This document shows, in pieces, positions 1 through 6,372 of a DNA stretch of 6,372 nucleotides. The position numbers were made by a program, and so were the translations under genes. The stretch spans positions 1 through 6,372 of the forward strand of contig DASUFH010000480.1 of NCBI GenBank assembly GCA_036274645.1, written 5' to 3'. Below the pieces are notes generated by a model. The model was given only the letters and a program-made list of their open reading frames with translations. It had not been told where the DNA came from and made no database searches. Positions within the stretch are counted from its first letter, which is position 1, and every line of letters begins with the position of its first letter. The stretch is from DASUFH01 sp036274645. GTDB taxonomy: Bacteria; Acidobacteriota; Terriglobia; 20CM-2-55-15.

Positions 1-1032
1 TTCGTCCAACAGCGCGCCAGTTCGGAATATGTTTTCAACAGCCTGCATGAGGGCACCATCCTTGCTCCTTACCCAAATGCGCGTCTCGCTCTTAGCCTTC
101 CGCTGCACGTGCTCAGAACGTCTATCCATCTCGACCTTCCACGGACTGCTATTGAAATAACTGAACAACGATCTCACTCTATCTGCGAGCTCAGCATCCT
201 GTAGGTCGTAATAGCGGATAGTAACTGTCTGACCCCTGAATGTTGGCGGTTCGCAACCAAGCAGGAACAGCTTTTCCAATGCCCTAATAAAGACCTCGTT
301 CCTATATCGTCGCTCGGCCGTGAGATGCTTTTCCGTTAAATCTAAGAACTGGCTCTTGTTTCGCTCTTTCTCCTCCTGTAGTCTCGCATTAACCTGATCC
401 AGTTCTTTTGTTAGAACTTCAATCTGTCTTTCATGGCTTCGGCGCGGGGGCTGTCCGCTTAATAGCGTCCAGTTCGGATCTTCCTCGGGCATGCAACGCC
501 CCTTCCATTGAACAAGTTCTTGCTCCAGTCTCTTCGCGGTCGCCTTCATGTCATCCAGTTCGGCCACGAGCGACACATTCTCTGTACTAACACTATTTGC
601 GCGTGAAATCCACTCAGACAGCCGGGCCGACATCTGCTCCTTTTCAGCGCGCAAGAGATTCTCTACGCCCTTAAGCTTGTCGATCTCTGCCTGCAATCGA
701 TCAATATTTGCCTTAACGGGCGCAGCCTCAACGCGTGTGGTCAGCGACCATTTCCCTCGTTCGGCTGGAAGAGCATGGATCTGAGCCTGATATTTCTGAC
801 GGAGTTCTCCAATAAACGCATGCATCAGATAGACGGTCAATGTGGCAACGCAGAATGCAAGAAGCAACCGGCTTTCCCATGGCAATTGCGACAGAAACGC
901 AGAGATCATTGCTACAGTTAGTCCGCTACCAAAAATAGCAGCGGTAGATTGAGACAGCAGTAAATTGAAAAGGATATTTCCGGTTGCCCACTTTACAACC
1001 GCTGTGGACTTGTCCGTGACGGGTGAAGACAT
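1..1032 (-). CDS. Two-TM coiled-coil protein with unrecognised C-terminal domain (3' end cut by window)
   Basis: An open frame of 344 codons runs from ATG at 1032 to the window edge without a stop, so the C-terminus is missing. An in-frame TAA five codons upstream makes this ATG the first possible start; the Shine-Dalgarno is weak. Residues about 31-49 and 54-74 are hydrophobic and look like a membrane hairpin. Residues about 105-178 and 200-245 are charged, heptad-like helix (for example DRLQAEIDKL), split by a Pro-rich linker (179-199). Residues about 246 onward form a mixed alpha/beta region with TVTIRYYDLQDAELA (269-283) and SETRIWVRSKDGA (315-327), which I cannot assign to a family. I infer an inner-membrane protein with a cytoplasmic coiled-coil stalk. 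It uses TTA, CTA, AGA, AGG and ATA codons and is lower in GC than its neighbours, suggesting separate origin. Function unknown; a scaffold, sensor or defence role would be a guess. Confidence 0.85.
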   Translation of the reverse strand, partial: MSSPVTDKSTAVVKWATGNILFNLLLSQSTAAIFGSGLTVAMISAFLSQLPWESRLLLAFCVATLTVYLMHAFIGELRQKYQAQIHALPAERGKWSLTTRVEAAPVKANIDRLQAEIDKLKGVENLLRAEKEQMSARLSEWISRANSVSTENVSLVAELDDMKATAKRLEQELVQWKGRCMPEEDPNWTLLSGQPPRRSHERQIEVLTKELDQVNARLQEEKERNKSQFLDLTEKHLTAERRYRNEVFIRALEKLFLLGCEPPTFRGQTVTIRYYDLQDAELADRVRSLFSYFNSSPWKVEMDRRSEHVQRKAKSETRIWVRSKDGALMQAVENIFRTGALLDE

Positions 1033-1230
1033 GCGGAAATCTTACTTCGCGACACCATTTGAGCCAAGCATAGTGTCGCCCTCCGATGCGGAGAGCCGCT
1101 AAGCCGCAGGTCCATAGCCGCCGGGAGATCCGTGGGACAGCTTCCAGAGTTAGGGTTGACACGGCAATGCTGCAGTTGTAGTTGGCTCAGCTGCTGATGA
1201 CTCGTGACGGTCGCCATCCGGGGCAATCGA
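1033..1230. other. Intergenic region, 198 bases, no gene seen
   Basis: This is the gap between the stop of the CNA-B-repeat protein and the start of the coiled-coil protein, and the largest gap in the window. I see no tRNA, no strong hairpin followed by a T-run on the minus strand, and no convincing sigma-70 promoter. Small dyads occur (CTCCG-ATG-CGGAG near 1080-1093 and TCAGC-A-GCTGA near 1187-1198), but they are too short to call. A promoter for the coiled-coil gene should lie here, because its composition and spacing suggest it is not part of the upstream operon. Confidence 0.6.
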
Positions 1231-3429
1231 TCAGTAGGAAGGTAACGGAAAAGGCTCGAGATCCGGAAGCGGGGAACGACCGTACTTGACCTTGATGAGT
1301 TGAACTGTTTCGCTGATCGTCCCGGACTCCCCAACCCGGACCGGCCGACCGAACTCTTCAAAACTCTCCATGAACTTCGGCCTGCGCCAGGCTTCGGGGA
1401 CCATTCCATCCCAGGCGAACACTTTATAGTTTCCGGGTCTCACTCTGGAAAAGACGGCCTTTCCTGAAGCGCCGGTCATCTCAGTCCTAAAGAAACCCAT
1501 CTTATTGCGGTCCTCAGGGGCGAGCAGGACCACCCGGTCTTGCTGCGGTCTCTCATGATCCAGCGCCACGACTTCGACCTGTGCGTTCGCAAACGCAATC
1601 GGGAGATCAACAGTCCTGTCGTTTTTCCCGAATCGGACCGGACCCTTCAGGATGTCTTTTCCCCGGACATCAAAAGATGGAGAGAAGAAGCCCGTGGCCA
1701 CCATCTGCGTGCTGGAAGTGCCGAGCGTAGCGCTGTAACGCCCACCCGGAATCAGGTCGTGAACTACGAAGGCGCCGTCCTCCTCAAGGTTGGCCGGATA
1801 AATCCTGGCGCGCTCCAGAGCCGGAAAAAAGTCGGCATCGTGGAGCGTAAGCTCGAGGCCTAATTCTCGAATCTGAAAACCGGGAGGAATCGGGCGTTCG
1901 ATTCGCATCCGGCCTGAAATATCGATTCCATCCTCCAGCGCGAGCGTCAGGTTCTCCGCGGCGCCAGCCTGAATATCGACATCCCTTATGGCGGTCCGTC
2001 GCCGATTGAGGTCGTTGGCAACCGCCATGACCTTATAGGCGCCTGGGACCACGTCATTGAACTGAAATCTTCCGTCCGCTCCAGCTCTGGTTATTGTGGG
2101 CCGTGACATGCCGACCGGCTGCGGTCCTCGAAGAAACGTGTCCGGGCCGATTCGAATCAGCGCGACGTCGGCGGGCAGCGCGCGACGATCGGTGGTGAGA
2201 GCCGCGCCCGATACCGTTGCCAGTCTGGTTGGCCGGATGGTGAAGTCGATTCCCTCAATCCGGCCTCCGGGAGAAACCCTCACGGTCCCGGCCCTTTCCG
2301 CATCGTTGGCGCCGGGATAATACTCCGTGATGTACGCTTCCCGATGCCCGCGCCGATCGGTCTGACTGTCAACTCGAACATCCGGCATTTGAGCGGCGAC
2401 ATAGTAATTGCCGGGCCCGAGGTCCTCCAACCGGTACTGACCTGAACGGCCGGTTCTGGCAGAAAACGGCTCTATGGCGCCAAAATCCCCGCTCCACTTT
2501 CTGACCCCGGCTGCTGCCAGCACACACGAATCTTTATCAGCGCTTTCTCGACAACTCCGCGTATAGACCCGGACGTCGACGTTGGGCATTGGCGAGCCGG
2601 CCTGGTCCACAATGGTCCCTGCGATCACGCCTTTGTGCGCCAGCGGAACATTAAAGCCATCGAGACGTTCATCCGGGTGGAGGGTGAAGATCCTGCCATT
2701 GCCCCCCGTGACGCGCTCACCATATTCCTGAGAGATGTAATGGTTCATTGTTGCGGCCAGCCTGTAGTTCCCCGGCGGAAGCCCGGCAAGCACGAAGCTG
2801 CCGTCCACGGCTGTTTCAACAGAGCTGACGCTTGTGCGTCCCAGTGTCCACGCCGAGTTCGCCGTCGGCGTAAAAACGCGCCATGCGTACACGGTCGCCT
2901 TTTCGAGCGCATCCCCGGAAGACTGATCAAGGACTCGGCCTGAGATCCTTCCTTGCGGCATGTCAATGCGAGTCGCCGCAAACGCCTTCGGGCCTTGAGC
3001 GCCGTAAATTCCATCACCGCCGGGTGAGCCCTCCGCGAGCACGACCACCGAACGTGTAAAGGAAATAGCCGCCCCGTCTCGCGTTCCCTTAAAGGTTACC
3101 GTTCGCTGTCCGTCCGGACTATCGACGGTGAAGGAAATATCGTTCCCATCTGCAAAACCGCTGGTAATCGGCGCCGGGGCGCCGCTGGCTGGCCATATGT
3201 CCCCTGCGACGGCGGTTCCATCGACGGTCAGCGTGATCTGCGACGCAAATTCCGACGCCCGCCACGTTCCAGCAAAGGGAGAAGCTGGGCTTTCCGTTTC
3301 GAGCGGCGGGTCCTGCCCCAGTTGCCACACATCGTACCGAGGCGCCAGCGCCGCCGCCGCCAACAGAGCGCCGGCGCCGAGAAGTATCCAGTCGAGATAC
3401 CGCTTCGGAATCCAGGACCTTACGTTCAT
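1231..3429 (-). CDS. Exported or membrane-anchored protein with five CNA-B-like (carboxypeptidase-regulatory-like) repeats
   Basis: This 732-residue protein begins MNVRSWIPKRYLDW, then a hydrophobic stretch (about 15-30) that is a signal or membrane anchor, so the rest should lie outside the cytoplasm. Residues 52-128 form a beta-rich domain starting FAGTW, similar in layout to the small protein encoded upstream. From about 160 onward there are five beta-sandwich units, each ending in a turn like DGxFxxxxLxPGxY: residues 209-222, 329-342, 452-465, 551-565 and 655-668. A segment with EYYPGANDAERA (369-380) is typical of Acidobacteriota proteins of this kind. Such domains are structural or carbohydrate- and protein-binding; no catalytic motif is visible. 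The frame extends seven codons upstream to TTG at 3450, but ATG at 3429 is preferred because GAAGGA and AGG lie just upstream. It follows the P450 after 54 bases, probably in the same operon. Exact role unknown. Confidence 0.9.
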   Translation of the reverse strand: MNVRSWIPKRYLDWILLGAGALLAAAALAPRYDVWQLGQDPPLETESPASPFAGTWRASEFASQITLTVDGTAVAGDIWPASGAPAPITSGFADGNDISFTVDSPDGQRTVTFKGTRDGAAISFTRSVVVLAEGSPGGDGIYGAQGPKAFAATRIDMPQGRISGRVLDQSSGDALEKATVYAWRVFTPTANSAWTLGRTSVSSVETAVDGSFVLAGLPPGNYRLAATMNHYISQEYGERVTGGNGRIFTLHPDERLDGFNVPLAHKGVIAGTIVDQAGSPMPNVDVRVYTRSCRESADKDSCVLAAAGVRKWSGDFGAIEPFSARTGRSGQYRLEDLGPGNYYVAAQMPDVRVDSQTDRRGHREAYITEYYPGANDAERAGTVRVSPGGRIEGIDFTIRPTRLATVSGAALTTDRRALPADVALIRIGPDTFLRGPQPVGMSRPTITRAGADGRFQFNDVVPGAYKVMAVANDLNRRRTAIRDVDIQAGAAENLTLALEDGIDISGRMRIERPIPPGFQIRELGLELTLHDADFFPALERARIYPANLEEDGAFVVHDLIPGGRYSATLGTSSTQMVATGFFSPSFDVRGKDILKGPVRFGKNDRTVDLPIAFANAQVEVVALDHERPQQDRVVLLAPEDRNKMGFFRTEMTGASGKAVFSRVRPGNYKVFAWDGMVPEAWRRPKFMESFEEFGRPVRVGESGTISETVQLIKVKYGRSPLPDLEPFPLPSY

Positions 3430-3434
3430 GAAAA

Positions 3435-3445
3435 CCTGTTCCTTC
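3435..3445 (-). promoter_or_regulatory. Ribosome binding site choosing the ATG start at 3429
   Basis: Read on the minus strand, GAAGGAACAGG lies upstream of ATG 3429. The AAGGA core is 10 bases from the ATG and the AGG is 5 bases away. The same bases fall inside the coding frame if the upstream TTG (3450) is used, which argues for the ATG. Confidence 0.55.
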
Positions 3446-3483
3446 AACAAAGGCCGTCGGCAACGTAATCGAGATTCTCGGGC

Positions 3484-4845
3484 CTATCGAGGCTCCAGCG
3501 CAACGTGAACGCCGTGTTTGGGCCTCAGGGTGATGAGCGCCTTTGGTGTGACCCCGGTTCCCGGAACCAGGCGCGCGCGCCAGCGCGTCGCAAGGGTCGC
3601 GAGAATGAGAATGGTCTCCGCCCAGGCAAAACTTTCGCCGATGCAACGGCGCGGCCCGCCACCAAAAGGAAAATAGCAATACGGTGGCCTCGACTGTCTC
3701 GCCTCGGGCGTCCAGCGCTGCGGATCGAATCGTTCCGGGTCCGGGAAAAATCGCGCGTCACGATGAGTCACGAACGGACTGAGCAGGACAATGCCATCCG
3801 CTGGAACGGCCACGCCTCCGATCCGTTGTTCCGAGAGCGCGCGCCGGCCGATGGCCCATGCGGGTGGATACAGGCGCATGGACTCGGCCACCACCGCTTC
3901 CGTGTAAGGCAGTTGGGGAATGTCCGCCATCCCGGGCAAGCGACCATTCAATTGGACATTCAGTTCCCCAGCCAGCTTCGCGTCCACCTCGGGATGTTCG
4001 GACAGCAGATACCAGATCCAGGAGAGTGTGGCCGCGGTCGTTTCATGACCGGCCAGAAATAGAGTCAGGGCTTCGTCGCGTACCTCGGTGTCGGACATTC
4101 CGCCGCCATGCTCCTCGTCCCGGGCCAGGAGGAGCATCGACAGCAGGTCTCCGTGATCGGCGCCGCTTTGCCGCCGTTCGTTAATGATCCGGTAGATGAC
4201 GGAATCGAGGCGCTCGCGCATCCGGCGATAGCGCCGCATGGCGGGCAACGGCGTCTTCTCCAGCAGGTCGGCAAACGGGAACAGCAGGAGATTGAACATG
4301 CCGAGAATGCACGTCATGGCTTCGCCGATCTCCTCGGCTTCGGATTCCACATCCGCGTCGAACAGCGTCTTCGCGACGATGCCGAGCGTCAGCCGTGTCA
4401 TCTCCTGACTGATGTCCATTGTGACGCCGGGCTGCCATCGATTGGACATGCGGTCGGCGTGCCGGACCATCACCTCGGCATACGACGCAATACGCTGGCG
4501 GTGGAATGCCGGTTGCGCCAGCATCCGTTGCCGGCGATGCCGCTCCCCTTCGCTGGTCAGCAGTCCCTCCCCGAGGAGACGCTTTGCCCGCTGCAACGCC
4601 CGTCCCTTGACGAAGTTCGCATTGCGCGTGACCAGAACCTCGTGAATGTATGACGGGTGATTGACCAGGAACATCTGCTGGCCGCCCATCCGGAAGGGGA
4701 CAATGTCGCCGGACCGCCTGGCCATTCCCTGAAGAAACGACAGCGGATTGCGTCTGAATCGTATGAGGTTCAACGCGGACAAACTGTAGTTCGCGTTGGG
4801 CGCGGGATCGGTGGAGGGGGGAGGAATGTCGACTCCATTTCGCAT
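3484..4845 (-). CDS. Cytochrome P450 monooxygenase
   Basis: A complete 453-residue P450, a normal length for a stand-alone bacterial enzyme. It should bind heme and insert one oxygen atom into an organic substrate using electrons from a partner protein. Visible landmarks in order are the C-helix EGERHRRQR (99-107), the I-helix oxygen-activation motif AGHETT (265-270), the K-helix ExxR as ESMR (321-324), PERF (370-373), and the heme loop FPFGGGPRRCIG (392-403), with Cys401 as the axial ligand. There is no N-terminal membrane anchor or signal peptide and no fused reductase, so it is a soluble cytoplasmic enzyme that needs separate redox partners, none of which is in the window. The I-helix and heme loop resemble the CYP4/CYP102/CYP110-like group that often acts on fatty or terpenoid substrates, but the substrate cannot be read from sequence. 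An in-frame TAG upstream makes ATG 4845 the first start; no Shine-Dalgarno is visible, and an inverted repeat lies 12-32 bases upstream. Confidence 0.97.
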   Translation of the reverse strand: MRNGVDIPPPSTDPAPNANYSLSALNLIRFRRNPLSFLQGMARRSGDIVPFRMGGQQMFLVNHPSYIHEVLVTRNANFVKGRALQRAKRLLGEGLLTSEGERHRRQRMLAQPAFHRQRIASYAEVMVRHADRMSNRWQPGVTMDISQEMTRLTLGIVAKTLFDADVESEAEEIGEAMTCILGMFNLLLFPFADLLEKTPLPAMRRYRRMRERLDSVIYRIINERRQSGADHGDLLSMLLLARDEEHGGGMSDTEVRDEALTLFLAGHETTAATLSWIWYLLSEHPEVDAKLAGELNVQLNGRLPGMADIPQLPYTEAVVAESMRLYPPAWAIGRRALSEQRIGGVAVPADGIVLLSPFVTHRDARFFPDPERFDPQRWTPEARQSRPPYCYFPFGGGPRRCIGESFAWAETILILATLATRWRARLVPGTGVTPKALITLRPKHGVHVALEPR

Positions 4846-4856
4846 CGGCTGAAATC

Positions 4857-4877
4857 GTAACGTTTCATCGACGTTAC
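4857..4877. repeat. Perfect 7-bp inverted repeat with 7-base spacer upstream of the P450
   Basis: GTAACGT (4857-4863) and ACGTTAC (4871-4877) are perfect reverse complements separated by seven bases. The dyad fills half of the 41-base gap between the small exported protein and the P450. As RNA it could fold into a short hairpin just before the P450 start; as DNA it could be an operator. The minus-strand bases after it (GATTTCAGCCG) do not form a T-run, so it is not a standard terminator. Confidence 0.6.
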
Positions 4878-4886
4878 AAAACTATC

Positions 4887-5357
4887 CTATTTGCTCTTGC
4901 CCTTCGAATCCCGGTGAAAGACGAGCGTGAAGAGAGGATCGTGGGCGGGCGGCGCCAAAATATCGTACACAGCAACGTTCAGCGTTCCTGCATCCGACAA
5001 CTCACCTTTGTAGACGAGGGTATATCCCACGTCCGACCGATCCGCGGAGATCTCAAACTCAAATCGCGCGCCCTCCACAATGCTGTTTGACACGGCCGCC
5101 TGGATTTTGTGGGCCAAGTCGGAGACCGTTCCTTTCAACCTACCTTTGTCCATCCTCAGATTCAGAGTCTGTGCGCTGCTGAAGAATGGCGCAACGCCAC
5201 AGGCGCTACCACATCCGTCCTTTTTCGCCGCCTGAACCGCGTCAGTGACCCAGGTCCCGGACAGGTCCGCGTTCCGCCTGACGCCGAGCGAAGTCGCAAC
5301 CGTCGCAAGGGACAGTAAGCCGGCCAGGAACAACTTCGCTCTCATGACAGTGACCAT
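4887..5357 (-). CDS. Small exported protein with a single beta-rich 'GTW' domain
   Basis: This 156-residue protein begins MVTVMRAK, followed by a hydrophobic core (LFLAGLLSLATVATSLG, about 9-25), a clear Sec-type signal peptide. No Cys sits at the end of the core, so it is not a lipoprotein. The mature part starts with DLSGTW (31-36), has a CGSAC pair (Cys49, Cys53) that may form a disulfide, and then alternating beta-strand-like segments: TLNLRMDKGRLKGTV (64-78), ARFEFEIS (97-104), YTLVYKGEL (112-120), FTLVFHR (143-149). The pattern resembles residues 52-128 of the CNA-B-repeat protein two genes downstream. The frame is open much further upstream but overlaps the GH28 gene, so starts at 5357 or 5345 are realistic. 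The GH28 stop is 13 bases upstream, which suggests translational coupling. Function unknown; periplasmic or secreted binding is an inference. Confidence 0.8.
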   Translation of the reverse strand: MVTVMRAKLFLAGLLSLATVATSLGVRRNADLSGTWVTDAVQAAKKDGCGSACGVAPFFSSAQTLNLRMDKGRLKGTVSDLAHKIQAAVSNSIVEGARFEFEISADRSDVGYTLVYKGELSDAGTLNVAVYDILAPPAHDPLFTLVFHRDSKGKSK

Positions 5358-5360
5358 TAG

Positions 5361-5366
5361 TCCTTC
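5361..5366 (-). promoter_or_regulatory. Candidate ribosome binding site of the small exported protein
   Basis: GAAGGA on the minus strand lies between the GH28 stop codon and the first ATG. It is only 3 bases from ATG 5357 and 15 bases from ATG 5345, neither ideal. The start is therefore uncertain by four codons, though both choices keep the signal peptide. Confidence 0.45.
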
Positions 5367-5370
5367 ACCA

Positions 5371-6372
5371 TCAACGAGGCCTGGCCGGCGCAATCGGCGT
5401 GATGGCCGATTCGGGAACGTTCTCGGCGGGGGCCGCTGGAGAGTAGGTCGAACCGGGAGACGGAACATCTCGGCCGGAAATGGCCTCGTCTTCGATCCGG
5501 TCGCGGCGCATGTCGGCCAGGCCGGTAACGTTTTGAGTGGAGAACGCCGTTACCTGGTTCAGCCTGAACAAGGGGGCGCCCGCGGCGGCCTGCGCGTCCA
5601 CACGTTCAAAACGCGCTCCCGCCACATCGTAGAGGATAATTGGGGCCCGATCGTCCTCGCGCATCAGGCTGAGATTCACGTGATCCATTGAAACACGCCG
5701 CGTGTGCCGCACGTAAAGACCATACGACGGCAGCGTGCCGAACATGGTGGGTTCGGGATAGTTGTCTTCCAGTTCGCTGACGCCAAAGGGATCCGGACCG
5801 GCCGTCGGCGAACCGGTCCCACGACCGCCGGTGCGGCCACCTCCGCCCCCACCGCGGCGGCCCGCGCCATCGCCACCGTTGGCAAGGATGCGGACGCGGC
5901 TGAGGTTGACGTCTTCGATCGGATGACCCGGAATTCCGCTGATGACCGAGGCGCTTCGTGAAGCAACGTAGGAGGCGATGAAATTATCGATGTTGATGCG
6001 GCGAACCGCGCCGATCGGAATCCCCTCCGGCCCGCGCATGCGCGCGCCGAGACGAATGAACAGCGGCGGGTTCGAAATGTGCTGCATGGCGATATTGTTG
6101 ATCGTGACGTCTTCGATGATCGCCCCGTCCACGCTTTCAATCGCCAGTCCGTTGCAATGGACGAACACGCAGTTGGAAATCGTGATGTTGCGAAACCCGC
6201 CGTTCGATTCCGTCCCGAACTTGATGCGTCCCGTCCCACCGCCATTGGCCGGCGGCTGGTAGGTTCCGTCGAACAACGTACCCATGTTGTATCCGCTCAC
6301 CTGGCAGTTCGTGATGGTGACGTTATCGGTGGAGCGCGGGAACCCGAGGCCATAGGAACTCTTCAGGCAGAT
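5371..6372 (-). CDS. Glycoside hydrolase family 28 protein, pectin/rhamnogalacturonan type (5' part outside window)
   Basis: The last 333 residues of a right-handed parallel beta-helix enzyme that hydrolyses galacturonic-acid-containing polysaccharides. The frame is open to the window edge, so GTG 6300 is not the start; the in-window sequence begins ICLKSS, the segment that in GH28 follows the catalytic Asp-Asp, which lies just outside. Numbering from the edge, residues 48-60 read GRIKFGTESNGGF and contain the RIK substrate-binding motif (49-51). Beta-helix turns follow: FRNITISNCVF, IEDVTINNIAM, PLFIRLGARMRGPEG (103-117), ISGIPGHPIEDVNLSRVRI. Typical YPEPTMFGTLPSYGLYVRH (205-223) follows a Gly/Arg-rich insert (166-193). 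The C-terminal 34 residues are Pro/Ala-rich and probably disordered. The usual polygalacturonase GHG motif is absent. Family members are normally secreted, but the N-terminus is not visible. It appears to be the first visible gene of the operon. Confidence 0.93.
   Translation of the reverse strand: MCLKSSYGLGFPRSTDNVTITNCQVSGYNMGTLFDGTYQPPANGGGTGRIKFGTESNGGFRNITISNCVFVHCNGLAIESVDGAIIEDVTINNIAMQHISNPPLFIRLGARMRGPEGIPIGAVRRINIDNFIASYVASRSASVISGIPGHPIEDVNLSRVRILANGGDGAGRRGGGGGGRTGGRGTGSPTAGPDPFGVSELEDNYPEPTMFGTLPSYGLYVRHTRRVSMDHVNLSLMREDDRAPIILYDVAGARFERVDAQAAAGAPLFRLNQVTAFSTQNVTGLADMRRDRIEDEAISGRDVPSPGSTYSPAAPAENVPESAITPIAPARPR
5794..5877 (-). repeat. Low-complexity Gly/Arg-rich insert within the GH28 gene
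   Basis: Residues 166-193 of the visible GH28 protein are almost all Gly, Arg, Thr and Pro, including six consecutive Gly. The DNA is a run of GGN/CGN codons. The insert sits between two conserved beta-helix turns and keeps the frame, so it is probably a flexible surface loop and not a sign of decay. Confidence 0.8.

Noticed and set aside
926..1162. A 78-codon minus-strand frame from GTG at 1162 that covers part of the intergenic gap
   Set aside because: It overlaps the start of the coiled-coil gene in another frame, has no ribosome binding site, and its product has no recognisable features.
1156..1184. TTGACA on the plus strand, a possible -35 element
   Set aside because: No acceptable -10 box lies 16-18 bases away, and no plus-strand gene follows.
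1231..3450. TTG start at 3450 for the CNA-B-repeat protein
   Set aside because: The ATG at 3429 has a better-placed ribosome binding site and gives a normal N-terminus with positive residues before the hydrophobic segment.
3119..3679. A 186-codon minus-strand open frame spanning the P450/CNA-B junction
   Set aside because: It overlaps the ends of two well-supported genes in another frame and its product is Arg/Gly/His-rich without domain features.
4108..4653. A 181-codon plus-strand open frame
   Set aside because: It lies wholly antisense to the P450, whose motifs are unmistakable; the product has no recognisable domain and reflects GC-rich codon structure.
5676..6245. A 189-codon minus-strand open frame within the GH28 gene
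   Set aside because: It is an alternate frame of the GH28 gene, with a Ser/Arg/Ala-rich product typical of frame shadows.
6298..6300. GTG as the start of the GH28 gene
   Set aside because: The frame continues upstream to the window edge with clear GH28 sequence (ICLKSS and a beta-helix turn), so the GTG is an internal Val.

Overview
The window looks like a chromosomal fragment from a soil-type Acidobacteriota bacterium (Solibacter- or Vicinamibacter-like). This is inferred from gene style only. The largest gene is a secreted protein with several carboxypeptidase-regulatory-like (CNA-B-like) repeats and a YYPG segment of the kind common in that phylum. It sits beside a glycoside hydrolase of the GH28 clade carrying GTESNGGF, and most of the DNA is GC-rich. 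No rRNA or other taxonomic marker is present.

All five genes are on the minus strand, so they read from high to low coordinates. (1) 6372-5371: the C-terminal 333 residues of a GH28 glycoside hydrolase (pectin or rhamnogalacturonan type), with its 5' part outside the window. (2) 5357-4887: a small exported protein built around one predicted beta-rich 'GTW' domain. (3) 4845-3484: a complete soluble cytochrome P450. (4) 3429-1231: a 732-residue membrane-anchored or exported protein. It has an N-terminal domain that resembles gene 2, followed by five CNA-B-like beta-sandwich repeats. Gaps between these four genes are 13, 41 and 54 bases, with no recognisable terminator, so they may form one transcription unit. 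(5) After a 198-base gap, 1032 to beyond position 1: a protein with two membrane segments, a long coiled coil and an unrecognised C-terminal alpha/beta domain. It is open at the window edge. Its base composition is clearly lower in GC than genes 1-4, so it may belong to a different, acquired segment.

Genes 1, 2 and 4 look like cell-envelope or secreted proteins for dealing with plant polysaccharide. The P450 lies between them, with no redox partner in view. The best leads are the P450 inside a GH28 locus, the GH28 active site without the usual Gly-His-Gly motif, the domain shared by genes 2 and 4, a 7+7 bp inverted repeat just ahead of the P450, and the low-GC coiled-coil gene with an unknown C-terminal domain. 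No RNA gene, CRISPR array, insertion sequence or attachment site was seen.
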